Shown: positions 1 through 8,956 of the stretch, piece by piece
How the letters are laid out: every line of letters begins with the position of its first letter
Numbering within the stretch: position 1 is the first letter of the stretch
NCBI RefSeq assembly: GCF_014649035.1
Contig: NZ_BMSG01000015.1
Span: 1-64,000 of the forward strand
Reading direction: 5' to 3'
Length of the DNA: 64,000 nucleotides
Origin: Streptomyces sindenensis
Lineage (GTDB): Bacteria; Actinomycetota; Actinomycetes; Streptomycetales; Streptomycetaceae
Notes under the pieces: model-generated
What the model saw: the letters and a program-made list of their open reading frames with translations, nothing else
Told to the model about the DNA's origin: nothing
The model's database searches: none
Position numbers and translations under genes: made by a program

Positions 1-2
1 GA

Positions 3-32
3 CGCCTCACCGAAGACCTCAACCGCGAGTGA
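3..32 (+). CDS. 3' end of an unidentified gene (partial)
   Basis: The first 30 bases read through in frame 3 (RLTEDLNRE then TGA) and look like the last codons of a gene that begins before the window. Ten codons are too few to name a family. Its position directly against the broken amine oxidase suggests a mobile-element gene, but that is inference. Confidence 0.25.
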   Translation, partial: RLTEDLNRE

Positions 33-40
33 TCAACGGC

Positions 41-217
41 TTACCCAACACTTTCTGAGAGCGATCGGCCTCCGACGCGGTCGCGGGCTTCCACGACCAG
101 GACGGACCGTCCCATGCTCACCAGCCGTTCGGCAGCGCTCAGACCGGCGAATCCGGCACCGACGACCACGACGTCGACCGTGGTGTCCCCGGAGTCGGAT
201 TTACGAGATCCGGTCAT
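41..217 (-). pseudogene. Flavin amine oxidase, N-terminal fragment
   Basis: The ATG at 217 follows a good GAGGAAACC ribosome site and opens a protein with a clear FAD-binding start: VVVVGAGFAGLSAAERL (GxGxxG dinucleotide fold) followed by EARDRVGGRS, the signature of flavin monoamine oxidases. The frame stops after only 58 residues, just past GGRS, whereas the family is about 450 residues long. The gene has therefore lost almost all its length at a junction near position 50. Its start overlaps the end of the upstream hydrolase by 17 bases, so it was the third gene of the monooxygenase operon. The fragment cannot be an active enzyme. Confidence 0.8.
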
Positions 218-1136
218 GGTTTCCTCCTTCACACACGCTGTTCGCGTGCTGCGAGATGTGGGTCGTGATGGGGGCGACGAGGCCCTCGGGAATGTGATGG
301 CCCATGCCGGGAATGACCACGTGCTGGGCCGAGCGGATCGCCCGGACGGTCGCGACGCCGCCACTCGGGTCGACCAGCGGGTCCCGGTCACCGTGGATGA
401 CCAGCGTCGGGGCTGTGATCCGGCTCAACTCGGCCGTCCGGTCTCCGGAGCGCTGGATCGCCTGGATCTGGCGTGCCGTGCCGGCCGCCGGTTCGCCGGC
501 GCTGCGGTCCCACCCACGAGCCGCGATGGCCGCCTCGGCCGCGTCATCGATGGGATGCTCCGTTCCCGTGACGTGCCGGGTGAGCCGCAGGTGGGCACGG
601 ACCGCCGCGGTCCTGTTCCTCGCCGGCGGCGCGGCGAGGAGCCGAATCGTCGACAACGCTGGCTGACCGACCTTGCGCCCCCCTGTGGTGGAGTAGAGGG
701 AGGCCAGCGACAGGACCCGCTCGGGCGCCGTGGCCGCGATCGTCTGCGCGATCATTCCACCCATCGACCGCCCGACCAGGTGTGCCCGCGCGATCCCGAG
801 GTGGTCGAGTACGCCGACGGCGTCCCGGGCCATGTCGGACAGCGCGTACCCGTCGCCGCGCGGACGCCCGGCGATCTGACGCCAGAGCCCGGGAGGGGGA
901 GCGGCGACGAACGTCGACCGGCCGACGTCGCGGTTGTCGATCGGGACGACCCGGAAGCCCCCGGCCACCAGGGAGCCGACGAACGAGTCGGTCCAGAAGG
1001 TGAGGTCCTCGCCCAGTCCCGCGATGAGCAGCATCGCGGGATCGGCCTTGTCGCCGTGGTCCCGGAAGCAGATCGTCATCCCGGACGGCAGGGTCGCGTA
1101 CTGGTCGACGGTCTCGGCGCCGCTGGTCTCAGGCAT
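201..1136 (-). CDS. Alpha/beta-fold hydrolase
   Basis: A 311-residue alpha/beta hydrolase. The nucleophile elbow is VGRSMGG (serine near residue 124), the acid is probably in HGDRDPLVDP (near residue 250) and the base in GMGHHIPEG (near residue 285). The oxyanion region LLIAGLGED replaces the usual HG motif. The ATG at 1136 overlaps the stop of the upstream monooxygenase by 8 bases, which makes it the likely start; an in-frame start 6 codons earlier is possible. It lies in one operon with a Baeyer-Villiger-type monooxygenase, whose ester products such a hydrolase could cleave. That pairing is known for monooxygenase-esterase pathways, but the substrate here is unknown. Confidence 0.85.
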   Translation of the reverse strand: MPETSGAETVDQYATLPSGMTICFRDHGDKADPAMLLIAGLGEDLTFWTDSFVGSLVAGGFRVVPIDNRDVGRSTFVAAPPPGLWRQIAGRPRGDGYALSDMARDAVGVLDHLGIARAHLVGRSMGGMIAQTIAATAPERVLSLASLYSTTGGRKVGQPALSTIRLLAAPPARNRTAAVRAHLRLTRHVTGTEHPIDDAAEAAIAARGWDRSAGEPAAGTARQIQAIQRSGDRTAELSRITAPTLVIHGDRDPLVDPSGGVATVRAIRSAQHVVIPGMGHHIPEGLVAPITTHISQHANSVCEGGNHDRIS

Positions 1137-2664
1137 GGGTGGTCCGCCTCCCACCGGGCAACCGGGCGGCCGCCCGGCGCGCGCCGAACTCGAGGTGCTC
1201 GTCGGCCACCGGGCCGCGCAGGGCCCTGGCGTCCTCGGGGTAGGACATCGCCATCCGCCAGGGCTTCTCGGGGCCCTGCTTGGGCATGAACTTCTCGCTG
1301 CGCTTGGCGTATCCGGCCTGGATGTCCATGACGGGCCTGCGGTTCGTTCCCGACGGTGCGACCGGAACCACCGTGTCGTATCCGCGGGCGTCCATGTGCC
1401 TGACCAGGTCGATGAAGTAGCGGCACATCAGGCTCACCTTGAGCGTCCAGGACGAGGTGGTGTAGCCGATCGCCATCGCCCAGTTCGGGATGCCGCTCAG
1501 CAGCATGCCGCGGTAACAGAGCGCGTCCGCGAGGTCGACCTGGCGTCCGTCGACCACGAGGGGCATGCCGCCGAAGAGCTGCAGGTTCAGTCCCGTCGCG
1601 GTGACGACGACATCTGCCTCCAGCTCCTCGCCCGACGCCAGGACTAGGCCGCGCTTGCTGAACCGGGCCACGGCGTCGGTGACGACGGAGGCCCTTCCTT
1701 CCTTGATCGCGTCGAAGAAGTCCCCGTCCGGTGCCACGCACAACCGCTGGTCCCACGGGTCGTACGGCGGGTTGAAGTGCTTGTCGACATCGAAACCCCT
1801 GGGAAGGCGCTTGACGTTCTCACGCCGGATGAAGGCCCGTCCTGCCTTGGGGAACCTCCGCAGCCCCTTCACGACGGCGTGTTCCGTCCAGATGTTCTTG
1901 AACCGCGTCACGGCGTATCCGCGCTCTTCCCCGAGCAGCTTCGTGAGCGCCAGGGCGGCCCTGTCGACACGGGGGAGCGCCATGACGTAGGTGGGGGTGC
2001 GCTGCAGCATCGTCACGTGCCGGGCGGCACCCGCCCCGGTGGTCATGGCGGGCACCAGCGTGATCGCGGTCGCGCCGCTGCCGATGACGACGACCTTCTT
2101 GCCGCTGTAGTCGAGTCCCTCGGGCCAGTGCTGCGGATGGACGATCCGGCCTTCGAACTCGTCCTGCCCCGGGAACTCCGGGGAGAACCCCTCGTCGTAC
2201 CGGTAGTAGCCGGTGGCGGCGAAGACCCATCCCGCGTGGATCGTCTTGGTCCGGGGCGCTCCCGTGGCGGGGTCCGACGTCTGGACGGTGAGGGTCCACC
2301 GTGAGTCCCCCGTGGACCACTCCGAGCGGACGACCCGGTGGCCGAGCCTGAGGACGTTCTCCAGTCCGTTCTCCTCGACGGTCTCGTGGAGGTATCCCTT
2401 TATGAGGGGAGCGTCGGCGATCGCGGCTTCGTGGCGCCAGGGCTTGAACGCGTATCCGAACGTGTGGAGGTCGGAGTCCGAGCGGATGCCGGGATAGCGG
2501 AACAGGTCCCACGTGCCTCCGATGTCGTCGCGGGCTTCCAGCACGGCGAGCGACTTGTCGGGCAGCTCCCGGCTGACATAGGTGGCCGCGCCGATTCCGG
2601 AGATCCCTGCTCCGATGATCACCACGTCGAACTCCTCGACGGCGTCCAACACCTCAGCTGTCAT
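1129..2664 (-). CDS. Flavin-containing / Baeyer-Villiger-type monooxygenase
   Basis: A 511-residue class B flavin monooxygenase. It has an FAD GxGxxG (VVIIGAGISGIG, residues 14-25), the Baeyer-Villiger fingerprint FxGxxxHxxxW (FEGRIVHPQHW, residues 170-180), a second nucleotide motif for NADPH (VVVIGSGATAI, near 195) and the conserved GGTWDLFRYPGIRSDSDLHTF block near 48-68 typical of the EthA/MymA branch. The ATG at 2664 follows GAGGAAACGCC, which fixes the start; an upstream in-frame start lacks such a site. It is first in an operon with the hydrolase and the truncated amine oxidase. It probably oxygenates a ketone or a thio- or amino compound; the substrate is unknown. Confidence 0.9.
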   Translation of the reverse strand: MTAEVLDAVEEFDVVIIGAGISGIGAATYVSRELPDKSLAVLEARDDIGGTWDLFRYPGIRSDSDLHTFGYAFKPWRHEAAIADAPLIKGYLHETVEENGLENVLRLGHRVVRSEWSTGDSRWTLTVQTSDPATGAPRTKTIHAGWVFAATGYYRYDEGFSPEFPGQDEFEGRIVHPQHWPEGLDYSGKKVVVIGSGATAITLVPAMTTGAGAARHVTMLQRTPTYVMALPRVDRAALALTKLLGEERGYAVTRFKNIWTEHAVVKGLRRFPKAGRAFIRRENVKRLPRGFDVDKHFNPPYDPWDQRLCVAPDGDFFDAIKEGRASVVTDAVARFSKRGLVLASGEELEADVVVTATGLNLQLFGGMPLVVDGRQVDLADALCYRGMLLSGIPNWAMAIGYTTSSWTLKVSLMCRYFIDLVRHMDARGYDTVVPVAPSGTNRRPVMDIQAGYAKRSEKFMPKQGPEKPWRMAMSYPEDARALRGPVADEHLEFGARRAAARLPGGRRTTHA

Positions 2665-2966
2665 GGCGTTTCCTCGCTGTTCCTGTGGCGGATACCTCAC
2701 TGTCGCGAGCAGCGACCGCCTGCGAGAACGACAGCGGGCACCTCCTTTGCCAGGGCTCGGTGCACGATGCACAGGCGGACCGGGCCGCTGCGCCCGTACG
2801 GTGTCCGATGCTCAAGGCACGGCCCCGGTCGAGCCCGCGGCCAGGCCCTTCCGGGAGCGGGGCGGCCGGAGACCGCTGTCCGGAGACGGCTGTCCGGCGG
2901 CCGGCCATGCGACAGTCATTGCGGCAGCGAGACCGGCGTGACAGACGCTCGTTGGGTCATGACGGA
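2665..2966. other. Intergenic region upstream of the monooxygenase
   Basis: About 300 bases with no convincing reading frame. It should hold the monooxygenase promoter. No palindromic operator or other signal stands out, and the right side runs into transposase remnants. Confidence 0.4.
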
Positions 2967-3335
2967 GTGAACCGTCGCCATGAACTGTCCGTTGCCGAGC
3001 ACGAGTTCGTCCGGACGTTGCCTGGCCGGGCCGTTGCGTGGGCGGAAGCGGCTGGACAACCGCAGGGTCCCGAACGGGGGAACACACCACGGGGTGCTTC
3101 GGGTCGCCCACGTAGAACCGATGCCACGGGCGACGTCGGTGCAGAGAGGTCGGATCGCCAGCCTTCGGCCGCGAGACCCAACTGCACCGCAACGCCGTGG
3201 AACGGTGCTTCAGCCGGTTGAGCAGTGGTGTTAGATCGCCACCCGCCAAGACGGGACCGCCGAGTCCGGCGAAGCTGCCGTAGCCGTCGCATCAGGTCCA
3301 GCTGGATCCTCCGCAGCTGCGCGCCTGTGGACGCT
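2967..3335 (+). pseudogene. Decayed IS5-family transposase (N- and C-terminal scraps)
   Basis: Fragments of an IS5-family transposase are spread over all three frames. VNRRHELSVAEHEFVRTL (from 2967) matches the usual N-terminus. RGRKRLDNRRVPNG (about 3035-3080, another frame) matches the adjoining RGRKRLDDRRVLNG block. LHRNAVERCFSRL (about 3180-3220) and IATRQDGTAESGEAAVAVAS (from about 3236) match the C-terminal VERxFxRLKQW-xIATRYDKTAES segment. The catalytic middle is deleted and at least two frameshifts are needed, so it is dead. Recognition rests on family memory of these motifs. Confidence 0.6.
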
Positions 3336-3418
3336 TCGAGGGCGGAGGCGGCTTCCCGCTCCGCCTGCTGGCCCATCGTCACCGATGAACGTGGTGTGTT
3401 CCCCGACTGCCCCGAGCC

Positions 3419-3853
3419 GGTGAGGGAGGCCGGCGACCGCTCGCGTTCCTGCTCATGCCGGGCCAGTGGGGCGACGCTCCGCAGCTCCTCCCCGTCTTGG
3501 AACGTGTCTGGGTGGCCCGCCAGGAAGGCGGGCGGCCCCGCACCCGGCCCGATCACCTCGGCGGCGATAAGGCTTACTCATCCCGCCGAAATCGCCGCTA
3601 CCTGCGAAAACGCCAGATCAAGCGCACCATCCCCGAGCCGAAGGACCAGCGGGCAAACCGCAAGCGCCGAGGCAGCCAAGGCGGCAGGCCCACCAGCTTC
3701 GACAAGACCATCTACAAACGCCGCAACGAGGTCGAGCGCACGATCAACGCCCTCAAGAACTCCCGGGCCGTCGCCACGAGGTGCGACAAACGGGCCTATA
3801 TCTTCCACGGCACCGTCACCGTCGCAGCGATCCGACTCTGGCTCCGCCCATGA
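3419..3853 (+). pseudogene. IS5-family transposase, C-terminal fragment
   Basis: An open frame gives GEGGRPLAFLLMPGQWGDAPQ, then GDKAYSSRRNRRYLRKR and NEVERTINALKN with ATRCDKRAYIFHGTVTVAAIRLWL. These are the second and third catalytic regions of an IS5-family DDE transposase. The frame is open from about 3389 but resembles the family only from about 3419, so the N-terminal half is missing. The C-terminus differs from the remnant just upstream, so two elements have decayed side by side. No intact terminal inverted repeats were found. Confidence 0.75.
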
Positions 3854-3867
3854 TCCGCCGAGCCGGT

Positions 3868-4341
3868 CTAGTTATCGAACCAGACCACCAGACGGACGTT
3901 CTCGGCCCCGTGTCGCTTGGCAAGCACAGCCATGACCGACCAGACATCACCCCAGTCCTCGTCACGCACGACCTGGCGCCGAGTGAGACGGGGCTCAGCC
4001 GCGGACGGCCCCACACTTGATTCCGTGCTGTCCCAGTCAGCCTCTTCCAACTCGGCCCAACTGATCCACGACGGACTGTGCGACTCCTCCCGTTCCCACT
4101 CGAAGGCCCGCGTTGCAGCGCGTGAGGCGTCTCGCGGAAAGCCACGCTGCGCTGCAAGCGGTTCGAAGGACCGTCCGCGGACGCCGAAGAGGCAGCCAAA
4201 AGCAGCATAGGACCGGCCCTCATAGACATGATCCAGAGCAATCGCCGGGTGCCAGCGGTAGAACAGCTCGTCGTCATCGGGCTCGGAGCTGTCGATGTAG
4301 CTGTTCCTGACCTCGATGAATCCATGGATGTCCGTGCCCAT
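3868..4341 (-). CDS. Hypothetical protein, MGTDIHG-type
   Basis: A 157-residue protein starting MGTDIHGFIEVR and containing YRWHPAIALDHVYEGRSYAAFG and FGVRGRS. The N-terminus and the DAFGCLFGVR-like block recall a family of uncharacterised actinobacterial and phage proteins, but I know no function. It is rich in Asp, Glu and Trp, with no signal peptide or membrane segment. The ATG at 4341 is preferred over an in-frame start 20 codons upstream because the recognisable family N-terminus begins there. It sits alone between IS5 debris and the PucR gene. Confidence 0.6.
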   Translation of the reverse strand: MGTDIHGFIEVRNSYIDSSEPDDDELFYRWHPAIALDHVYEGRSYAAFGCLFGVRGRSFEPLAAQRGFPRDASRAATRAFEWEREESHSPSWISWAELEEADWDSTESSVGPSAAEPRLTRRQVVRDEDWGDVWSVMAVLAKRHGAENVRLVVWFDN

Positions 4342-4686
4342 GAATCCGATCATGACAGGCGTGCCAGATCGCTGACCAGCAGATATCGCTACTGACGGCA
4401 CGGCTCACTGGGCCCGCACAGCGAACTCGATCTTTGATCCGCCGGACAGGCCCTAGTCCATGGGTATCAGGGGGAGCCGGTGCGCCCCGGGGGAGGGGGC
4501 GACGGCATCGAACCGCTTGTGGTGCCGGTGAGGGCATGGTAGGTCTGCCACCGTTCAATGTGAGTGAACAGTGGCCGAACGGCCCGTGCCTGCGTCATTG
4601 TTCAGGCCGTCGACGAGCCCTTCATCTGTCTGTGACGCGGCATGTCGGGAGCCTCGGTTCCCCGAGAGCAGAGGGACACTGAGAAT

Positions 4687-5922
4687 ATGGAAGAGCTGTG
4701 GCCCCCGCCCTCGCGTGAGGTCGCGGATGCGATCAGGTCACTTTGCCAGCGTCTGCTGACGGAAACGGACGCCCTGGTCGGCGCCTTCGCAAGGCCCTCT
4801 CTCGTCGCCCAGAACGACCCCGCCCTCCTCGCGGACGCCTCGCTGGTCGAGGAGGATCGCGCGCTCAACCGCTCTGACCTGGTCCAATGGATGACCGCGA
4901 ATGTTCAGCAACCGGGACGGCGGGTAGAGCCGTACATCAGCCCCAGGACCACGGCGTACATCAACGATCTCGTCTCCCGGGGCATCGCGCCCGACTTCGC
5001 CGGTGCATGGCGCGTGGCCCTGGGGATCGGCTGGCGGCGGTGGCTGGAGGAGTGCGTGGCGGACTGTGCCGACCCCGTCCTTCTCGTGGAAGTCCTGGAC
5101 GTGACGGCGCAGTCGCTGGTGCAGTACGCCCTCGACTCCGTCGCGGCCCTGCGGCAAGCGGGCCTCGCCGCGGCGATGGGTAACACGGATGCCGAGGGGA
5201 TCGCGCTGATCCAGCTGATCGCCAGTGGTGCGCCGATGGCGGAGGACCTCGCCGAAGGCCGCCTGCGCTACCGGATGGCGCGGTGGCACGTGGGTCTTGT
5301 CCTCTGGGTCGATGACCCCCGGCAGGCCGGTGCCCTGGACGACGAGGTCTCCGCCGTGCGCTCCGCCGCCGGCGGCCGGAGCGCGCTGGTGGCGCGGGCC
5401 AGCGCCACGTCGCGGTGGATCTGGCTCTCGGGAGAAGTCGTCCCGGACCTTCACCACGTGGAGAATGACCTCGCGGCGGCCGACGAGGTCCGCGCGGCGG
5501 TGGGAAGGCCGGGGCGCGGTCTCGATGGATTCCGCTCCAGCCACCAGGACGCCCTCGCGGCGCAGGCGCTGGTGATCCGGCTGGGGTCCGACCGGCGATT
5601 CACCGCCTACGCCGATGTCGAGCTGATCGACGCGCTCACGAAGGATCGTTCCGGCGCACGCAGGTTCGTCCTGAACACCCTCGGGCCGCTGGCCGAAGCC
5701 GACCCAGCGCTACGGCAGGCCCTCCTCACCTACGTGCAGTGCGGCTTCAGTACCACCCGGGCGGCCGGCAACCTCTATGCGCACCGCAACACCGTCGAAC
5801 GGAGGGTCTCCCGCGCCAACGAGCTCTCGGCCGTCAAGGTGGAGGCCAACCCGGCCCATGTGGCGGCGGCGCTCCTGGTACTGGACATCGCGCCCGACAT
5901 CGTGACGATCGCTCCGAGCTGA
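4687..5922 (+). CDS. PucR-family transcriptional regulator
   Basis: A 411-residue regulator. The C-terminus holds the PucR-type helix-turn-helix (LLTYVQCGFSTTRAAGNLYAHRNTVERRV, roughly residues 345-380), where the AHRNTVxxRxxR pattern is diagnostic. The middle (about 190-300) resembles the degenerate GGDEF-like domain of this family and the N-terminal 150 residues are helical. The ATG at 4687 follows GAGGG at a workable distance; a longer in-frame start at 4642 is less likely. PucR-type proteins usually control nearby catabolic genes, so the monooxygenase operon across the IS debris is a plausible but unproven target. Confidence 0.85.
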   Translation: MEELWPPPSREVADAIRSLCQRLLTETDALVGAFARPSLVAQNDPALLADASLVEEDRALNRSDLVQWMTANVQQPGRRVEPYISPRTTAYINDLVSRGIAPDFAGAWRVALGIGWRRWLEECVADCADPVLLVEVLDVTAQSLVQYALDSVAALRQAGLAAAMGNTDAEGIALIQLIASGAPMAEDLAEGRLRYRMARWHVGLVLWVDDPRQAGALDDEVSAVRSAAGGRSALVARASATSRWIWLSGEVVPDLHHVENDLAAADEVRAAVGRPGRGLDGFRSSHQDALAAQALVIRLGSDRRFTAYADVELIDALTKDRSGARRFVLNTLGPLAEADPALRQALLTYVQCGFSTTRAAGNLYAHRNTVERRVSRANELSAVKVEANPAHVAAALLVLDIAPDIVTIAPS

Positions 5923-5989
5923 GCTCACACCACGGGGTCGCACGGCCACCTCCTGCCGCTCATGCCGGCTTTTGCTGACCTCCGAGACT

Positions 5990-6400
5990 TGCAAGCCGCT
6001 GAACTGCGGTTATGCGCGTTGCACGTGATGTTCTGGAACTTCATCGCCCGAGCCGGTGCGGAGATCGTACTGGCGCGAGAGGAGGGGGAGGAGGGTTCCC
6101 GGTTCGCCGAGGTGCTTCTCTCGACCACTCAGCGGTGTCGGCCCAGCCGTTGCGAGGACTCGACGCCCCTGCGGGCGAGGCGGGGGCGGATGCCCCGCCC
6201 GGCGGAGCCATCGATGTAGGTGTTCGTAGTCGTAGTCCTTGTCGGCGTGCAGTTTCGCCGGCTGTCGGCGCCGGGACCCGCGGCGGGACCGGATGGGCGG
6301 GACGTCGCGTACAAGCGGCTCCAGGCGCTGACTGTCGTGCGTGCCGCACCGCGCCTCGCTGGAACTCGCGCACCCACAACCCGCCTTTCCTGCCCGCCCC
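5990..6400 (-). pseudogene. Decayed IS5-family transposase
   Basis: Reading leftwards, LHADKDYDYEHLHRWL (near 6225) and, in another frame, GRGIRPRLARRGVESSQRLGRHR (near 6170) reproduce the HADKGYD..LRRWLRxRGIxPRIARxGxESSxRLGRHRW block of IS5-type transposases. VVER follows in a third frame. Several frameshifts break it and no full-length frame or ends remain. It is a third IS5 scrap in this neighbourhood, of a different subgroup from those at 3.0-3.9 kb. Confidence 0.65.
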
Positions 6401-6551
6401 GCAGTGACGGAACCGATCTCGGCTACCGGGTGCACGGCGCTTCGGTGCCCCTCTCCCGGACCTGGTCGCGCTCCGCCCGCTTGGTCCGCGCAGGGTGGGT
6501 GTCGCAAGTGCGTCTCGTGCAGATGAGATGCTCATGCCTACGATGGGCGGC

Positions 6552-6974
6552 ATGTCGTCCGATGCTTCTGTGTCCTCGGTGTGGCCGGTCCTGCACTATG
6601 ACGACACGGAGAGGGCGCTGCGTTTTCTGGTTGATGTGCTGGGGTTCGCGCAGGAGGTCGCGGCGCGGGACGAGCACGGCGGTGTGGTCCATGCCGAGCT
6701 GCGGTGGCCCGGGGGTGGTGCGCTGGTGTTCGGTTCGACCCGGCATACGGACACGGTGCACGGCGTGATGCGGGCGGGTACCAGCGCGGTCTACGTGGTG
6801 AGTGATGACGTGGACTCGGTGTACCGGCGGGTCGTCGCGGCTGGGGGCGAGGTCCTCGAACCGCCGCATGAGACCCGGTTCGGTTCGGGTGCTGCGGCGT
6901 TCGTGTGCACGGTGCGTGACCCCGAGGGCAACCTGTGGACCTTCGGTACCTACCGCGGACCTTCGTCGGAGTAG
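6552..6974 (+). CDS. VOC-family (glyoxalase/bleomycin-resistance fold) protein
   Basis: A 140-residue protein with the two beta-alpha-beta-beta-beta halves of the vicinal oxygen chelate fold. It begins with VWPVLHYDDTERALRFLVDVLGF and ends with VRDPEGNLWTFGTYRG, both family hallmarks. The glutamate in the DPEGN segment could bind metal. The start is uncertain: ATGs at 6534 and 6552 are both in frame, and 6552 fits the family N-terminus. The substrate is unknown. It converges on the SulP gene over a strong hairpin. Confidence 0.8.
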   Translation: MSSDASVSSVWPVLHYDDTERALRFLVDVLGFAQEVAARDEHGGVVHAELRWPGGGALVFGSTRHTDTVHGVMRAGTSAVYVVSDDVDSVYRRVVAAGGEVLEPPHETRFGSGAAAFVCTVRDPEGNLWTFGTYRGPSSE

Positions 6975-6987
6975 AGCTCCGGGAACG

Positions 6988-7023
6988 CACAGGGCCCCGG
7001 CGCTGGTGCCGGGGCCCTGTGCT
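6988..7023. terminator. Bidirectional terminator
   Basis: A perfect 15-bp GC-rich stem (6988-7002 with 7009-7023) and a 6-base loop lie in the 68 bases between the convergent VOC and SulP stop codons, so it can end transcription from both sides. Confidence 0.85.
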
Positions 7024-7042
7024 GTGAGGTTGGGGTGTGGGG

Positions 7043-8557
7043 TCAGTGGCTGGTGAGTTCCCCGGTGAGCTTGGAGTGGAGGTCGGCGCTCGGGGCGTTC
7101 AGGCCGATGATCTCCACGGCCTTGCCGCGTTGCTTGTACTTGGTCTCAATGGCGTCGAGGGCGGCGACGGAGGAGGCGTCCCAGATGTGGGCGGCGGAGA
7201 GGTCGATGATGATCCGGTCGGGGTCGTCGTTGTAGTTGAACTGCCCGATGAGGTCGTTGGAGGAGGCGAAGAACAGCTCGCCGGTCACGGCGTACACGAC
7301 GCTGCTGCCGTCGGGGTCGGTGACGGCGTGGACGCGGGCGAGGTGGGCGACGCGCTTGGCGAAGATGACCATCGCGGTGACGGAGCCGACGACGACGCCG
7401 ATGGCGAGGTTGTCGGTGGCCACTACCACGATCACGGTGATGGCCATGACGGCGATCTCGCCGACGGGCATGCGCTTCAGCGTCTTCGGGGCGATGGAGT
7501 GCCAGTCGAAGGTCGCGAAGGCCACCATCACCATGACGGCGACGAGGGCGGCCATGGGGATGTCGGAGACGACGGGGCCGAAGACGATGCAGAGCACCAT
7601 CAGGAACGAGCCCGCCAGGAAGGTGGAGAGGCGGGTGCGGGCGCCGGAGACCTTCACGTTGATCATGGTCTGGCCGATCATGGCGCAGCCGCCCATGCCG
7701 CCGAAGAAGCCGGTGACGATGTTGGCGATGCCCTGGCCGATGGACTCGCGTGTCTTGGAGGAGTGGGTGTCGGTGATGTCGTCGACCAATTTCGCGGTCA
7801 TCAGCGACTCCATCAGCCCCACCAGGGCCATCGCGAACGCGTAGGGCGCGATCGTCGTCAGGGTGTCCATGGTGAAGGGCACGTCCGGCAGGCCCGGAAC
7901 CGGCAGCGACGAGGGGAGCTCGCCCTTGTCGCCGACGGTCGGAACCGCGATCCCGGCCGCGACGGTGATGACGGTGAGAATGACGATGGACACCAGCGGG
8001 GCCGGGATCACCGTGGTGATCCTCGGGAAGAACACCATGAGCGCCAGGCCGCCGATGACCAGCGGGTACACGGCCCACGGGACGTCCCGCATCTCGGGGA
8101 CCTGGGCCATGAAGATCAGGATGGCGAGGGCGTTGACGAAGCCGACCATCACCGACCGCGGGACGAATCGCATCAGTTTCGCCACGCCGAGGGCCCCGAG
8201 GGCGATCTGGATGATTCCGGCGAGGATGACGGCGGCGATCAGGTAGCCCAGGCCGTGTTCGCGGTTCAGGGGGGCGATGACGAGGGCGATGGCGCCCGTG
8301 GCAGCGGAGATCATCGCGCGGCGGCCGCCGACGATCGAGATGACCACGGCCATGGTGAACGAGGCGAACAGGCCCACCGCCGGGTCGACGCCGGCGATGA
8401 TCGAGAAGGAGATCGCCTCGGGAATCAGGGCCAGCGCGACCACCAGGCCGGCCAGGATCTCGGTGCGCCAGACCTTCGGGTTGTTCAGCCAGTCCGGGCG
8501 CAGTCCGCGCAGCCGTCCGGCGGGAGTCAGTACGGAAGTGGACAAGGAAGCAGGCAC
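7043..8557 (-). CDS. SulP-family anion transporter with STAS domain
   Basis: A 504-residue SulP/SLC26 transporter. The N-terminal 390 residues contain about ten to twelve hydrophobic segments, starting with the family block ILAGLVVALALIPEAISFSIIAGVDPAVGL. The C-terminal 110 residues form a STAS domain (IIIDLSAAHIWDASSVAALDAI, the usual D-S regulatory loop). Known members carry sulfate, bicarbonate or other anions; the sequence does not decide which. It is divergent from a MerR-type regulator across 0.4 kb that holds a palindromic site, so MerR control is likely. Confidence 0.92.
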   Translation of the reverse strand: MPASLSTSVLTPAGRLRGLRPDWLNNPKVWRTEILAGLVVALALIPEAISFSIIAGVDPAVGLFASFTMAVVISIVGGRRAMISAATGAIALVIAPLNREHGLGYLIAAVILAGIIQIALGALGVAKLMRFVPRSVMVGFVNALAILIFMAQVPEMRDVPWAVYPLVIGGLALMVFFPRITTVIPAPLVSIVILTVITVAAGIAVPTVGDKGELPSSLPVPGLPDVPFTMDTLTTIAPYAFAMALVGLMESLMTAKLVDDITDTHSSKTRESIGQGIANIVTGFFGGMGGCAMIGQTMINVKVSGARTRLSTFLAGSFLMVLCIVFGPVVSDIPMAALVAVMVMVAFATFDWHSIAPKTLKRMPVGEIAVMAITVIVVVATDNLAIGVVVGSVTAMVIFAKRVAHLARVHAVTDPDGSSVVYAVTGELFFASSNDLIGQFNYNDDPDRIIIDLSAAHIWDASSVAALDAIETKYKQRGKAVEIIGLNAPSADLHSKLTGELTSH

Positions 8558-8956
8558 CTGTCGTGCTCGGGCACAGCCCGCGGGCAGGCCGGGACGTGCG
8601 GGAAGGACACGCAGGGGCCGGAGCGGAACCCTGCGGAAGGCCCGCGGGACGGGCCGGAAGCCACATGAGGACGGAGCCTGGCGCGGGTGTGCGGCCGATG
8701 GCTCACATCGGGGTGCGAAGGGTCACGGCGGGCAGGCGGCGGCGATCGGCGTCATGGGCTCGCGCACGCTCTCTCCTGCAAGAATCGGGAATCTTCACCG
8801 GGGGCGTCTTCGGCCCCGCGAACAACAGCAACGGCGCGGATCAGCCGCTTCCGCACCAGCAACTCTACCCTAACGTTAGAGTGGAGATCGGTGGGCCGTA
8901 CCGATGCTGCCGCCGCGACGAGAAGGGCCAGGGCCACAGGCGTGGACGACGAGCAC
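8558..8956. other. Divergent promoter region, SulP / MerR
   Basis: About 400 bases without a supported gene. It contains the MerR-like palindrome at 8863-8886 and must carry the promoters of both flanking genes. Nothing else stands out. Confidence 0.5.
8863..8886. promoter_or_regulatory. Probable MerR-type operator
   Basis: A 24-base near-palindrome (20 of 24 positions symmetric) centred on CTAACGTTAG. Palindromes with this core are usual operators in the over-long spacer of MerR-controlled promoters. It lies about 70 bases upstream of the MerR-family gene and between it and the SulP gene. Confidence 0.55.

Noticed and set aside
7037..8668. A 543-residue Asp/His/Gly-rich frame antisense to the SulP gene
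   Set aside because: The repetitive acidic sequence mirrors transmembrane codons of the SulP protein; no start site or family match.
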